Source of the DNA: Patagioenas fasciata
Taxonomy: Eukaryota; Chordata; Aves; Columbiformes; Columbidae
DNA: 64,000 nt
Reading direction: 5' to 3'
Assembly (NCBI RefSeq): GCF_037038585.1
Contig: NC_092559.1
Coordinates: 6,417,488 to 6,481,487, forward strand
The position numbers and the translations under genes were made by a program. This document shows positions 11,561 through 22,975 of this stretch, in pieces. The notes under the pieces are model-generated. The model did not search any database. It was not told the DNA's origin and was given only the letters and a program-made list of their open reading frames with translations. Positions within the stretch are counted from its first letter, which is position 1. Each line of letters begins with the position of its first letter.

Positions 11561-12570
11561 TCACACGGTGATTTAGGTACCAACTTTCTGACATATTCAG
11601 TCTTATCCTGAGACGCTCCACATCAATATGAACTGGAGGCTGCTGATACCACCTGTTCTGGAAATGGATGGAAGGGCAAACAGGGAAGGAAATAGAAGAA
11701 TTCTGGATTTATTGTTATTGATTATGGAAATGCTCTCTGTTTGGCTATTCCTGAAATCTCCCTCATCATCCACACCAGACTTGAAGCCTTTAGGAAAATG
11801 ATGCACAGTGGATTGGAATGGAAGAGCATTTTCCATGTCAATGAGCCCTCTGCTGCCATGATCCTGAACTGCAGCTACTGAAAGAATGAACAAACCTCTG
11901 ATGAAGTGAAAGGCAGAAGCAAACCCCAAGTTTCTGAGGGTGTTTGGGACCCCATGAAGGGCCATCAGTGACACAGCTGTGAAGGAAACAACCAGTGCAG
12001 GTCCCTGTCCCTGGAGGCTGGTGAAGGAAAGACTTGGAGACACTGATTACAGGTGGTGAGGGCCATGTGGATGTGGCTCTGATGCCATGTGAGCCCTTGA
12101 TGCTTGTTCATCATCACAATGGGTGAGCCCTGACCCCTGGGACCTGGTAGATTTTTCTCAAATGTTTTACAAGGCTTTTCCTGTGGTCACTGTGAGTGTT
12201 TCATGCTTTGGGGGTGGGTTTTATGTCAAGTGCTGTTGCTTTAACAGCAAGGCTCTGGTTTTCTGTGGAGCTGCAAATGCCTGTGAGTTCCTCACAACTC
12301 ATCCAGCTTCTTTCATACACCTGGCAATGGTCACCAATCTCCTTAATGTCCCAGTCCCAAACTTGCTTGAATCCTCTATTTGGATCCATACCCATCACTC
12401 CAGGAGGTTCATGCATCCACCAGGTTCATGGATGATATCTGAGGTCCATCCAAGCGTGGGCAGTGTGAGAGAGGAGCAGAGCAGAGCAGGGTCAGCCCTG
12501 ACCCTCTCCCACACCTACACATGTCCAATCACCGCTGCTCAGGCCTCCTGCTCTTCAGAAGAGGCTCTGT
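11560..12570. repeat. Intergenic, duplicated at 33,000-34,060
   Basis: No gene is seen. Matching stretches are 11,600-12,060 with 33,030-33,440, 12,070-12,370 with 33,440-33,760, and 12,400-12,490 with 33,990-34,060. A different insert lies at 33,780-33,990. This is the outer edge of block B. Confidence 0.6.
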
Positions 12571-13210
12571 CAATCAACACCCCCATGTCTTTTTCTGACA
12601 GCAGCTTTCCAGCCGCTCTTCCCCAGGCCTGTACTGTTGCAGGAGGTTGTTATGACCCATCTGCCTGACCCAGCACTTGGCCTCATAGAACCTCAGACAA
12701 CTGGCCTCAGTCAGCCAAGATCCCTCTGTATGGCCTTCCCAACCTCCAGCAGATTAACATTCCAACCCAACTTGGTGTCAACTACAAACTTACTGAGATT
12801 GCCCTTGATCACCTCATCCAGATCACTGATAAAGAGATTAAACAGAACTGTCCCCAATACTGAGTCCTGGGGATACGACTCCTGACCGGCCACCAACTCG
12901 GTTTGGCTCCATTCACCACAACTCTTTGGGCCCAGCCTTCCAGCCAGTTCTTTACCCATCACAGCTACACCATCCAGGCCATGAGCTGCAGCTTCTCCAG
13001 GAGATGCTGTGGGATACGGTGTCAAAGGCTTTACTGCAGTCTAAGGACACAACACCCACAGCCTGTGTGGCGGATTCACTCCCCACGACAGACTTTCCCT
13101 CATCTGCTCAGCCGGTCACCTTGTCATAGAAGGAGATCAGGGTGGTCAAGCAGGACCTGCCTTTCACAAAGCCATGCTGATTGGGCCCGATTGCTCGTCT
13201 GGTGTGTGTG
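12570..13210 (-). repeat. CR1 LINE reverse transcriptase fragment
   Basis: The minus strand near 12,720-12,880 encodes DSVLGTVLFNLFISDLDEVI and then a decayed KFVVDTKLG. This is the RT palm region of CR1, with the catalytic aspartate pair already changed to VD. A close relative lies at 39,940-40,310. It is inactive. Confidence 0.8.
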
Positions 13211-13720
13211 ACCTCACAGTCCTTTCCCAGCCATGTTCCTGCTGTTGGCCTATCCCCTGAAGAGGCAGAAGTGACCTCACAGTCCCCTCCACAGCCATTG
13301 GCTTCCTACTGGACTATGAGTTCCTGAGACACAAGTGACCACATGGCATCGTACCCAGCCATCACCCTCCTTGTGGTCCAGTGTGTGAGCAGATCAAACT
13401 GAGCTGCTTTCATCAAATGTATCCAATAGATTTCCTATCAGGGTTTGAGTGGAGAAACGTTCCTCAGAGGAGCTGCTGTATTTACTCTGGGGTATTTTAT
13501 ATCTCTCTTGATAGAGCTCTCCAAGGAAAACATTCATGGAATCCTACAATAACACAGGTTGGAAGAGACCCCTGAACATCATCTCTGTCCCACTGACCTT
13601 CATGGCACCCCAAGGTGCATTTGTGCTCCCTTGGGTTCATCTCACCACATGCACACAGTGGACATGCACATGATGTGTATGGTTACAACTCATCTGTACA
13701 ATGGAAACATGGACTTTTGA
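13210..13720. other. Intergenic, partly duplicated at 40,310-40,570
   Basis: No gene is seen. The stretch 13,470-13,720 matches 40,315-40,575. It includes a short CR1-like 3' end at 13,530-13,590 ('ATGGAATCC..CAATAACACAGG'). Confidence 0.55.
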
Positions 13721-14090
13721 CCTAGTATTTCATAGAATTGTAGAATGTCCTGAGTTGGAAGGGACCCACAAGTATCATGGAATCCAACTCCTGTCCCTGC
13801 ACAGGACACCCCACAGCTCACACCGTGTGTCTGAGGACGTTGTCCAGTCTCTTCTTGAACACTGTCAGGTTGGGGCTGTGACACCTCCCTGGGAGCCTGT
13901 TCAGTGTCCAACACCTCTGGGTGAAGAACCTTTTCCTCATGTCCAACCTGACCCTCCCCTGGCACATCTTCTGCCATTCCCTTGGGTTCTGTCATTGGTC
14001 ACCAGAGAGAAGAGATCAGTACCTTCACTTTCTTCTCCCCTCGTGAGGAAGTTGTAGCCACCGTGAGGTCTCCTTTTAGTCCTCTTCAGC
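13720..14090 (-). repeat. CR1 LINE 3' end fragment
   Basis: The minus strand reads KRRPHGGYNFLTRGEESEGT and then SLVTNDRTQGNGRRC, the CR1 ORF2 tail, followed by the 3' UTR. It ends near 13,725 in the 'ATAGAATTGTAGAAT' tail. A shorter copy lies at 40,576-40,780. Confidence 0.8.
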
Positions 14091-14690
14091 TCTGATGCTG
14101 AGAAACCCCTTGGATTGCTTTCTGAAGGAGAAAGGAGAAGCCATGACCTCCAGGCAATGGGAAGGGGGGTCCTGTCCCTCACACACGGCTCAGGGCTCTT
14201 CCTGGGACCGTGGGATGTGGGTGTGCAAGGCTGAGGGAACGGCAACACTGGTACGACAACTTCTAGCTTCCCCAAGGGACTGCAAGGAGGCAACGAGGCC
14301 CCAGTGCCATGAGGACAACATGGCTTCTCCTGGGCCTCAGTGGCAGAGACAACTGCCATGGCCAAGGGGACAGAGACCTGGGTTCTGTGGGTCCCTTCCA
14401 GCCTTGCCAGCGCCCTTTGCCATCTCCACCACAGGCTCTTCTACACGGTCCTACCCCTGCCCCTCTTTCCCTGCAGGCTGCAGACACCCATCTGGCTTCC
14501 CCACCTGCTCTCACCCCAGCATTTCTGCACCTTCACTGCTGTGTCTGCACCCTCATTGGCTGCTCTTTGGAACTCAAACCATGGGCTGATCCAGCTCCCT
14601 CTGGGTGACCTCTTGCACCACAGCACTGCCCTTCCACTGACATTTCTTCCTCTGATATCCAGTCCTCACTTTCCAAACTGCACTATGTGA
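14085..14690. repeat. Segment S, copy 3 of 7
   Basis: This copy follows directly on the CR1 fragment without the usual sequence to its left, so the CR1 insertion or a deletion removed the neighbouring part of the unit. It is closest to the second half of S copy 1 ('GAGGACAACATGGCTTCTCC'). Confidence 0.7.
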
Positions 14691-15360
14691 TATTTTTTTC
14701 CCTCTCCTGCTTTTTCCCACTACAAAGGAATACTCAGCCACCTCAGAAACTGCCCTTCATGCAGGGAACCCAACTCGTTAGGCTTCTTGTTGTCTTTTAC
14801 CTGACAGGAGAGAAGTCACCTCACCATGATCTCCTAAATCCCATGACTGCTGCTGGCCTTTCAGCTTCTCTGGCAGACACGACCATGTTCCTGCTGCTGT
14901 CCCGTCATGTTCTCAGGTGGGATGGACATGGCAACCCATCTCCAAGGCCTCTTCCTGGGTAGAGTCTGTGGGTACCTTGGCAGAGGTTCTTTCCCAGCCA
15001 TGTCCCTGCTGCCTGGCTGTCACCTCCAGAGACAAAACTGACTCCACTGTCCCCTTCACAGCCACACGCTTCTGACTGGATTATGACTGTCTAAGACACA
15101 ACTGACCTCATAATACCACACCCATCCATCCCCTTTCTTATGGACCAGGACCTAATCAAGACTGAACTGTGTTCTACACAGTCCTACACCTGCCCCTCTT
15201 TCCCTACAGGCTGTAGATACCCATCTCACTTCCTTGCCTTTCTTGAAGAGATCCCTTGTCTCACTTACCTTGTCTCACTGTCCTACCCAAGGCTGGGTGA
15301 ACACTGTCCTGTTCAAGGCCTTGACCCATCTTTGCATCACCCTCAAAAGAGTTAAAATTG
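14690..15360. other. Intergenic, no gene seen
   Basis: There is a partial match to 2,690-2,900 ('AGGTTCTTTCCCAGCCATG' and the stretch after it). No coding, RNA or transposon signal is recognised. Confidence 0.5.
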
Positions 15361-15690
15361 CATTCTACAGGAGGATGTGTCCAATCCCTTCTCAGGGACA
15401 AAGGAAGGCTGACCAGGCTCCCAATGCCTTTTCTTGCCTTTCTTGAACATGGCTTTGATTTCTGCCTTTTCCAAGGACCCCAGGACCTCCCTAATTACCC
15501 TGGTTCTTATGAGAGCACAATCCAGAATCCCAGGCAAGGGTGACAGAGCAGACTGGAGCCCTGGCAATGATCCTGTCCAAGGCATCTGAGATCAATCTCA
15601 CTGGGGCAGTGAGGTTTGTTCCTGGAGTCACACACCGAAATGTCAGGATCTGTCTGGCATCCATGTCTGAGCCGGTCTCGTGGACTCCTT
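15360..15690 (-). repeat. CR1-type LINE RT relic, copy 2
   Basis: This is the same relic as 3,440-3,720. The minus strand reads IKAMFKKGKKRHWEPGQPSF at 15,410-15,475. The frame is broken by stops. Confidence 0.6.
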
Positions 15691-15699
15691 CTGCACCCA

Positions 15700-16980
15700 G
15701 GGGTGTTCAGAGACAGACTCTGTCTTTTTTACACACAGAGGCCGTGGTCTCAGTTTCTCTCTGGCCTCCTGTTGCCACTCCCAGAGTACAGGAGGCACCT
15801 CAGCCCTGTGCTGTGTCACCTGCTCTGCACTCATCTGAAATGTCCCGCGTCATGAGGAATGGACACGGGGATCACAGCTGGAGGATGCAGAACCCAGTGC
15901 TGCATTCAGGTGGTTTCCCATAGGATGTTTCTCCCAACATGAAGTGACCTCAAGACACTGTCTGTTCCACAGAACTCTCTTCATGGAACTCTCAGGAATA
16001 GCTGATGTTGTTTGTGCTCACTTGGGTTCATCTCACCTCACATGTGCGTGCAAACATCTCATCTGTACAATGCAAACGTGGATTTCTGACCTGCTCATTC
16101 AGTGTCCCTCCGTGGACGGAAGAGCAACCTTTGTGAGCTGGGGAGAGAGGCCAGGGCTGAAAATGGAGGTTGTGAGGGGCCAATCCATGATGATGCCCTG
16201 GGACAGCTTCTGAGGGGTATCCAGTGCACAGGGGCACAGCCCAGCCCCTGCTCTGCTGGTCCTGCAGGTCTCTGGCAGGAGGCCTGGCTGTGAGAGGACA
16301 CTGCTGTGTGCCAGCCCTGCACACACACACTGTTTATCTAACACTATCTATAAACAGGTGTTTCAATCTGTGGCCACTTTTGTGTGCATGTTCTTGAGGT
16401 AAGGCTTGGAACAAGACCTAAACGTTCAGGCCCTGCCCTGAGGAGATCACCTTTCTATCTGGAAAGGCTGTTGTGAGGCCAGCTCTGTCACATCAGTGCC
16501 CATTGCGTGTCCCTGCCTGCGCTCACAGCACTGACACACAGCAGGACGGGGACCAAGCTGCCAGAGCACTCAGGCCTTGCACCAACACAAGGGATGAGAA
16601 GGAGAGTGTGGGAGTGGAACCAGAACAGCTCTGGAAGGCCAAGCGCTGGTGTTCCCTGGTTCTGCTGCCATGAGAGAGCTCTTTTCCCTTCCACCCATTC
16701 ACACGGGAACTGTCCCTGCAGCTCCAGAAAGGTCTTGGAGTTAAGATGCCAGTAGAAAAAAAATTGTTGAAGGTCCGTTTATTTTACTTAAACACAGAGA
16801 ACACGAATTCCTCACTGACACAGCCACTTACTGAGAAAAGAAAAGCAGGCAGCGAATTGCAAAGGGAATTAAAATCTTTTCATAATAAACAAACACAAGG
16901 AGAAACAAAAAATACTGCAGACAGGATGAATCTACAATGAGTTAGACTATAACTCTTCTATAGAACAAGATAGACCCAGT
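15700..16980. repeat. Receptor 3' flank, block C copy 2
   Basis: No gene is seen. From about 16,460 on, the stretch is almost identical to 26,520-27,040 behind receptor 3 and very close to 41,110-41,640 behind receptor 4. It holds the 3' UTR of receptor 2. Confidence 0.8.
16778..16783 (-). terminator. Polyadenylation signal of receptor 2
   Basis: There is an AATAAA on the minus strand, 198 nt past the stop. The spacing is the same (197-198 nt) for receptors 3 and 4. Confidence 0.65.
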
Positions 16981-17913
16981 TTATAGCTTCAGAAGTAATC
17001 CAGTCATCTGTTTCCCCAGGGCATCCTTGAGCTCCTGGTTCCTCATGCTGTAGATGAGGGGGTTCACTGCTGGAGGCACCACTGAGTACAGAACAGACAC
17101 CACCAGATCCAGGGAAGGAGAGGAGATGGAGGGGGGCTTCAGGTAGGCAAACATGGAAGTGCTGATAAGCAGGGAGACCACGGCCAGGTGAGGGAGGCAG
17201 GTGGAAAAGGCTTTGTGCCGTCCCTGCTCAGAGGGGATCCTCAGCACGGCCCTGAAGATCTGCACATAGGACACCACAATGAACACAAAACACCCACATC
17301 CTATTAAGACACTAAACACAATAAGCCCCAGTTCCCTGAGATAGGAGTGTGAACAGGAGAGTTTGAGGATCTGGGGGATTTCACAGAAGAACTGGCCCAG
17401 GGCATTGCCCTTGCACAGGGGCAGTGAAAATGTATTGGCCGTGTGCAGCAGAGCATTGAGAAACCCAGTGGCCCAGGCAGCTGCTGCCATGTGGACACAA
17501 GCTCTGCTGCCCAGGAGGGTCCCGTAGTGCAGGGGTTTGCAGATGGCAATGTAGCGGTCGTAGGACATGATGGTGAGAAGATACAACTCTGCTAAAATGA
17601 AAAAGACAAATGAAAAGAGCTGTGAAGCACATCCCAAGTATGAAATATTCCTGGTGTCCCAGAGGGAGCTGACCATTGATCTGGGGAGAATGGTGGACAT
17701 GGAGCCCAGGTCAAGGAGGGAGAAGTTGAGCAGGAAGAAGTACATGGGGGTGTGGAGATGCTGGTCCCAGGCTATGGTGGTGATGCTGAGGCCGTTGCCC
17801 AGGAGGGCAGCCAGGTAGATGCCCAGGAAGAGCCAGAAGTGCAAGAGCTGCAGCTCCCGTGTGTCTGCGAACGCCAGGAGGAGGAACTGGGTGATGGAGC
17901 TGCTGTTGGACAT
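16981..17913 (-). CDS. Olfactory receptor 2, OR14-like, intact (310 aa)
   Basis: This is a complete odorant GPCR with the same family marks as receptor 1: N3 sequon, LLGNG, PMYFFL, MSYDRYIAIC, KAFSTCLPHL, NPLIYSMRN. It differs from receptor 1 mainly in TM2 to the first outer loop (LLNFSLLDLGSMSTILPRSM), TM3 (QLFSFVFFILAELYLL) and TM5 (IVFSVLIGCGC). Its C-terminus (KQMTGLLLKL) and 3' UTR are almost those of receptor 3. The frame extends eight codons upstream to 17,937, but that ATG lies at the intron end (17,937), so the MSNSSS start at 17,913 is used. Its upstream sequence differs from that of receptors 1 and 3, so its promoter region may differ. Confidence 0.93.
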   Translation of the reverse strand: MSNSSSITQFLLLAFADTRELQLLHFWLFLGIYLAALLGNGLSITTIAWDQHLHTPMYFFLLNFSLLDLGSMSTILPRSMVSSLWDTRNISYLGCASQLFSFVFFILAELYLLTIMSYDRYIAICKPLHYGTLLGSRACVHMAAAAWATGFLNALLHTANTFSLPLCKGNALGQFFCEIPQILKLSCSHSYLRELGLIVFSVLIGCGCFVFIVVSYVQIFRAVLRIPSEQGRHKAFSTCLPHLAVVSLLISTSMFAYLKPPSISSPSLDLVVSVLYSVVPPAVNPLIYSMRNQELKDALGKQMTGLLLKL

Positions 17914-17932
17914 TTGCTTCCTCTGGGCATGG

Positions 17933-17955
17933 GACACTGTCCAAGGAAGACCTCA
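17933..17955 (-). other. 3' splice acceptor of receptor 2 coding exon
   Basis: The minus strand reads GAGGTCTTCCTTGGACAG with the intron end at 17,937, 23 nt before the ATG. The pyrimidine run is weaker than in receptors 1 and 3. Confidence 0.6.
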
Positions 17956-19460
17956 AAGGCCAGGGCTTTTGTGCTGGCCTGGGGAGAGGGGATGGGATGG
18001 AGGGGTTGCAAACCTCTCAGGATCTGCTGGAGAGGAGACCAAAGGACAGAGGTGCCTCCTTTTCGTTTTGCCATGTATGTTCACCCACCTCTGGGACTGA
18101 TCGCTTTCTGACCCCCGGAAGCTGCTGTGCCCTTCAGAGGAGCAGAAGCTGTGGGGTGACTGCCTAGAGCACCCCCAGTGGGCACTGCTGTGGGACCAGC
18201 CCTGACTGGGCTTTGCTGGGGAGAGGGTGTTGGTGGTGGAGGAGAGAGGGCAGGGGAGGTGGCAGAACCTTGAGAGAACTGGACTGGGCTGGAAAGTACC
18301 TGGGAGAGAAAAACATCAGCGTGTATCTCGTGCTGCATGGCCATGCAGAGTGAAGACTCACACCAGGGGGCTGTGGTGCAGAGCCAGGGCTTCTGGAAGG
18401 GATCAAAGACATGCAGGTGCAGGAGAGAGGAGACTGCTCTATGCCCTTGGTGACATGGACAGACCAGGAAGGTGGCCCAGGGCCTTTGTCACCACCCAAC
18501 CACTCATCATCTCTCATGGGCCATGTCCAGCACTGGCCGCTCAGCTCAGGTTTATGGGTGAGGTTCCCTGTGAGGCCATGTCCATCATCCTGCTGGGCTC
18601 AGGGCCTGTCTCAGGGAATGGCCAGCCCTGCCCAGTCTCTCTCCTGGCCCAGACCCTGGCAGAGCCTGGCACAGGGCCGTCTTTGACCCCACAGCTGACA
18701 CGGCCTCTCCAGGAGTTTGGAGAGGCTGCCTAACAGAAAGGCCATGGGGTGACAAGGCACCATGGACTGATGTGGGCATCACATCAGGAGACCGTTCCCT
18801 ATCCCGAATGCACCCTGTCCTGTGCTGAGCCTGCACCATGGTCCATCTGTGGGGCAGCAGGGCTGGACTGTCACAGCACAAGGTGGAGGCAGGGGCCACA
18901 AAGCAGCTGCCAGGGGTGACAGCAAGGGCAGGTGCAGACAAGGAGTTCATGTGCATTAGCTTTGCTGAGCAGGGATGACTTTGGGAAAGGCAAAGCTCAC
19001 CTGGAGTTGGTGGCTGCAAGAAAAGTCCAGAGCAAAACCAAGAGCTTCAACAGCTGTGTTAGAGACCACGGCTGAAGAAGGGAAACACAGAGCTGCTGCT
19101 GGGTGGGGAGGGGAATTCAATAACAGCAGACACTGATACTAGTGCTGAGGGACTCAATGACTCCTGTGCCTGGGTCTTTACTGAAACATCTCTCAGGCCT
19201 ATGTTCAAGGGGTTCAAGGAGGAGAATATTTCTTAGCAGGACCCTCAGGAAACCTCAGCAGGACCAACATCAGTGTCTGCCCCTGCAGGGAACTCACCCG
19301 ACAATGGCACAGGCTGGGGCTGCCTGGCTGGGAGCAGCTGTGGGAAAGGTCTGTGTGGGCAGGGAGCTGGACAGGAGGCAGCGTGTGCCCTGGTGCAAGG
19401 GAGGCCAGGAGCACCCTGGACTGTGTCACCAGGCGCTCGGCCAGGAGGTGGAGGGAAGGG
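17956..19460. other. Upstream flank of receptor 2, single-copy here
   Basis: No gene is seen. Unlike the flanks of receptors 1 and 3, this stretch finds no clear second copy in the window. It should hold the promoter and any 5' exon of receptor 2. Open frames on both strands show no domains. Confidence 0.5.
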
Positions 19461-20165
19461 ATTCTCTGAAATACTCCATCCAGATCTCAGATCCCAATTC
19501 AGGAAGGATATTGGCAAGCAGATGTGGGTTGAGCAAAGGGCCTCAGGACATCCAGGGACTGGAGCACATGTCCTGTGGGGAGAAGCTGAGGGAGCCGGGC
19601 TTTTCCAGCCCAGAGAAGGGAAGGATGACAGGGACCTCATCACAGCCTGTCAGCACCAATGAGGTGGTCATGGAGAACACACAGCCAGGCTCTTCACCGT
19701 GGTGTGTGGCAGAAGGACAAAAGAGAATGTGTGGAAGGTGAAAGAGGAGAGGTTCAGCCAGGACATCAGGAAAAGCTTTTTGCCTAGGAGAAGGGTGGTA
19801 AATTCATTTTCACCGGGCGTCACATCAGCCTCACGGTTGCCTTCAAAGGACCGAATGCAATTTTAGGACCGTATAAAAGTAACTACTCCTACATTTATAC
19901 AGTCCTTAAACTACACTCGGCCCTTTGAAGGCAATCATGAGGTAGACGTGGTCTCCAGTGAAAATGAACTTGACACCCCTGCCCTAGGAGCTCAGCCAAG
20001 TGCTGTCTCAGGTCACCCAGAGAGGCTCTGCAGCCTCTGTCGTTGCAGGTTTTCAATCTCTGATTGAATCAAGGCTTGAACACCTTGGTGTGACCCAGTT
20101 GGTGACAGGCTGGACTGCAGACTCCTGAGGTCCCTTCAGCCTCAGTTCTCGTATGGTCCCATTGT
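19460..20165 (+). repeat. CR1-type LINE 3' portion, split by a MITE
   Basis: The plus strand has decayed CR1 C-terminal coding and 3' UTR sequence ('GAGAGGTTCAGCCAGGACATC', then 'AGGTCCCTTCAGCCTCAGTTC'). A hAT-like MITE interrupts it at 19,791-19,982. The end of the element is repeated at positions 1-58, at the window's left edge. Confidence 0.65.
19791..19982. mobile_element. hAT-like non-autonomous MITE (palindromic)
   Basis: This is a roughly 190-bp near-perfect hairpin. The left arm has GCCTTCAAAGGACCGA (19,839-19,854) and the right arm its inverse TCGGCCCTTTGAAGGC (19,917-19,932). The arms close around 19,886. The right end inverts to GCAGGGGTGTCAAGTTCA, a hAT-type end, and the left end is a diverged form. 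An 8-bp direct repeat CCTAGGAG flanks it on both sides (19,783-19,790 and 19,983-19,990), the target-site length of hAT elements. There is no transposase, so it was moved in trans. Confidence 0.8.
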
Positions 20166-20799
20166 GATGTTGGGCTCTGTTTCTAACTGGAGCAGAGCAG
20201 ACGATGATGGGGCAGGATCCACCTGTGCTGTAGGTGACCATCTAAACCAACATCTCAGCCAGGGAACCAGCCAACACCTCAGTGTGACTCGCTCTGGGCA
20301 ACGTGTGAGGAGTCCTGGGCAGGGAAGGTTCAGAGGGCATGGGGCGCTATGTAAGACACAAAATGATCTTGGCTTCATGCCTGCAGGCCCATCCGATGTC
20401 AGTTAATGTCAATGAAAATTAAAATAAGAAGAACTGAAGAGAAAGATCCAAAGCAGAGGAAGGTGTCAACATACTTTTCTTTACTTTTTCTTTTTTCTTT
20501 TTGGGGGTTTATTTTGTTTGAAAAGGAAAGAGTTTTCCAGAACAGGACATGGATTTAGGACACAAATGTCTTCACCTCCAGGGACACAAACACCTGGTGC
20601 CAGTGTGGATGCTCTGGGAACTCCTGCCCAAGCTCCACCTGCATTGCAAGGTGCTCTGGTCTTCCCCAGGTCCTGTGTCATAGATGCCAATCCCAGGTCA
20701 GCACCTCAGGTACACTGCGGCCCCAAAAATGGCACTGGTTGTTTATGGTGTGACAGCTGATGACTGATGTCTGCCTGGAAACGTGCACATTTGCATTGT

Positions 20800-21012
20800 T
20801 CTTTTGTTTGTGGTTTGTTTTGTTGTTGTTGTTGTTGTTACTGTTTTCTTTTTGGTTTTCGTTGTTGTTATAGTTTGGTTGGTTTGCTGGGGTTTTTTTG
20901 CTATGGTTTTGTGGGGTTTTTTATTTATTTTGATTGGTTTGTTTGTTTGTTTAAGTGGAGATTTTTGTGCAGTTGTTTTTTTAACTTATTAAAATTTAAA
21001 AGAAAAAAAAAA
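20800..21012 (+). repeat. T/G-rich low-complexity tract and A-run
   Basis: There are (TTG)n and TTTG steps with an A-run near 21,001-21,012. It gives open frames rich in F, V, C and W, which are artefacts of composition. Confidence 0.8.
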
Positions 21013-22130
21013 AGAATTATGGGGAAGAACTGTACTAATGATTGGAGAAGAAATACTGGTCTTTCCCTGTACTTCTACTACCAACACTCTATTATTTCAT
21101 CTCCCTCATCATTCAGGAGTTCCCATCTCTCCTGATTATATGTCCCTGTCAAAGGACAACTTTCCAGCACTGTCTGGATGTTCGCCCTTCCCAGTGCTCT
21201 CAGGTTTCTCCTCCACTTGCTCTTTGGTCATTCAGTTCCTCTCAACTGTCTGGTTTCTGCTTTGAGCTTCAGGGAGTTACAAACTTACCCCATTCTTCAG
21301 AGTTCTAATTGACATGGCAGTCAACACGTTCATTGTGTTTATTTCTATCCTTTCCTGTCTCTCTGTCTAAACCAGTTCTTGTGTGGGTGTCCCTTGTGGA
21401 TGGTGGACCTCATCAGTTCCAGCTTACACACACAGCTGAGGAAAGTGTTTTACTGTTTGTTAAACTGTGCAGTGTTTGCACAGGAGAGCAGGTGGAGCTG
21501 GTGCACAGGAGCTGCAGCATCTCCTGCAGAGCTCAGTGGAGAAGTCTGATGTGAGGAAAAGTGGTGCAAGTCTCTGGTGGCCAATGAGGGAACCGGCAGA
21601 CTGGGGGTGGGGGTGAGGAGCGAGGTTGTCCATACAGTGTCCAGCCTCAAGGGACTGTTCTCCTGCCTGTCCAGATGTCTTCAGGAGACCCTCTGGATCA
21701 ATGTCCAGTGTAGAATGCTGCTGTCACTTCTTCTATACACTGAAAAATGACAGAAAATACCCTTGAAAGAAAAAACCTCCCTTATGAAATCTTCATTGAA
21801 ATGTTCATCACTAAGTGTCCCATTGAAACCTCTCCTGTTAGTTCTACAAGTCTGGAAGATTTGAAGAAAATTAGGGAAAGAAACATTGCTCATTAGGGTT
21901 TTCTGTGTTTTAATGAGCCCCATGGCATATTTGGTGCTGAGTCCATGAACCTCAGATACCAAGGAGAGACTGAAGAATCTGCTCAAGAAGTACAAGTCAG
22001 AAGCAAACTCCAAAGTACCTTGAAGCATTAATGGGCCCCACTGAGGGCTGTTACTGACAAAGCCTCCCCAGGGACTCGTTAGAGCAGATAATTGGAGGCT
22101 GTGATTGCATCAGGCAAAGGCAAAGTGCAG

Positions 22131-22740
22131 CAGCTCTGATGCTGAGAAAACCCTTGGTTGGTTTGATGAAGGACAATGGCCAAGCCTTGAGCCCCTGCCC
22201 CTAGGAAGGGAGATCCTGTCCCTCACGTGTGGCTCAGGGCTCCTCCTGGGTATGTGGGGAGTGCGATGCCCAGTGAAGGATGATGGCGTGACACTCCCTG
22301 GGGGTGCAAGGAGGCAATGGGGTGCCATGGCCATGACAACCATGTGTCTCCTCTTAGGCCTCGCTGACAGGGACATCAGCCATAGCCAAGGGGACAAAGA
22401 CCATGGATCTTTCAGAGACATCCAGCCTCAGCCTTGGCCATGTCCATCATGGTCCATCCTACACTGTCCCAGGCCTGTGGCTGTTTCCCCACAGGCTGCA
22501 GACACCCCATGTGCTTCCCCAGCTTGTTCTCACCCCAGTGTGTCCCCACCTGTGCTACTGTCTCTCCATCCTCACCAGCTGTTCCTGGAAGCACAAAGCC
22601 ATGGCTGATCCAGAGTCCTTCTGAATGACCACAGCACTGTGCTCAGAATGACATTTCTTTATCCTGAGCTCCACTCTGGACCTCCAGAGCTGCAGTTTCT
22701 GATGGTTTTCCTTTCTCATGCTGTTTTCCTCTACCATCTT
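22131..22740. repeat. Segment S, copy 4 of 7
   Basis: This copy lies within block A copy 2 and has the same landmarks as the others. It keeps the complete left part that copy 1 has and a full right part. Confidence 0.7.
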
Positions 22741-22975
22741 GCAAAGAGATTTTCAAGATTTCTGAAGCTACTACTACCCTTTCTTGTCATGGTTTTACCA
22801 CAACCACCAACCAAGACCATCAGAGCTGCTCACATCCTGCTCCCAGTCCCTAGGTGTGATAAGGGAGAGAACTGAAAGGGAAGGGAGAAACTTGTGGGTT
22901 TAGAAAAAAAAAAAAAAAAAGAAAGAAAACAGTGAAAATTATACACTACTAATAATAATATACTAAAATATACAT
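22740..22975 (+). other. Intergenic with 17-base A-run
   Basis: An A-run at 22,904-22,920 is followed by AT-rich sequence. It could be a retrotransposon tail, but no element body is recognised to its left. Confidence 0.4.

Larger units (their letters stand above)
20109..22740. repeat. Olfactory-cluster duplicon, block A copy 2
   Basis: The stretch is collinear with 1-2,650 (offset about 20.1 kb). No gene is seen. Small insertions and deletions and the T/G tract are the main differences. The duplicated block includes segment S at its right side. Confidence 0.8.

Noticed and set aside
20767..21135. Plus-strand frame rich in F, V, C and W that looks like a membrane protein
   Set aside because: It is translated T/G-rich low-complexity sequence. 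The other block A copy does not keep the frame.
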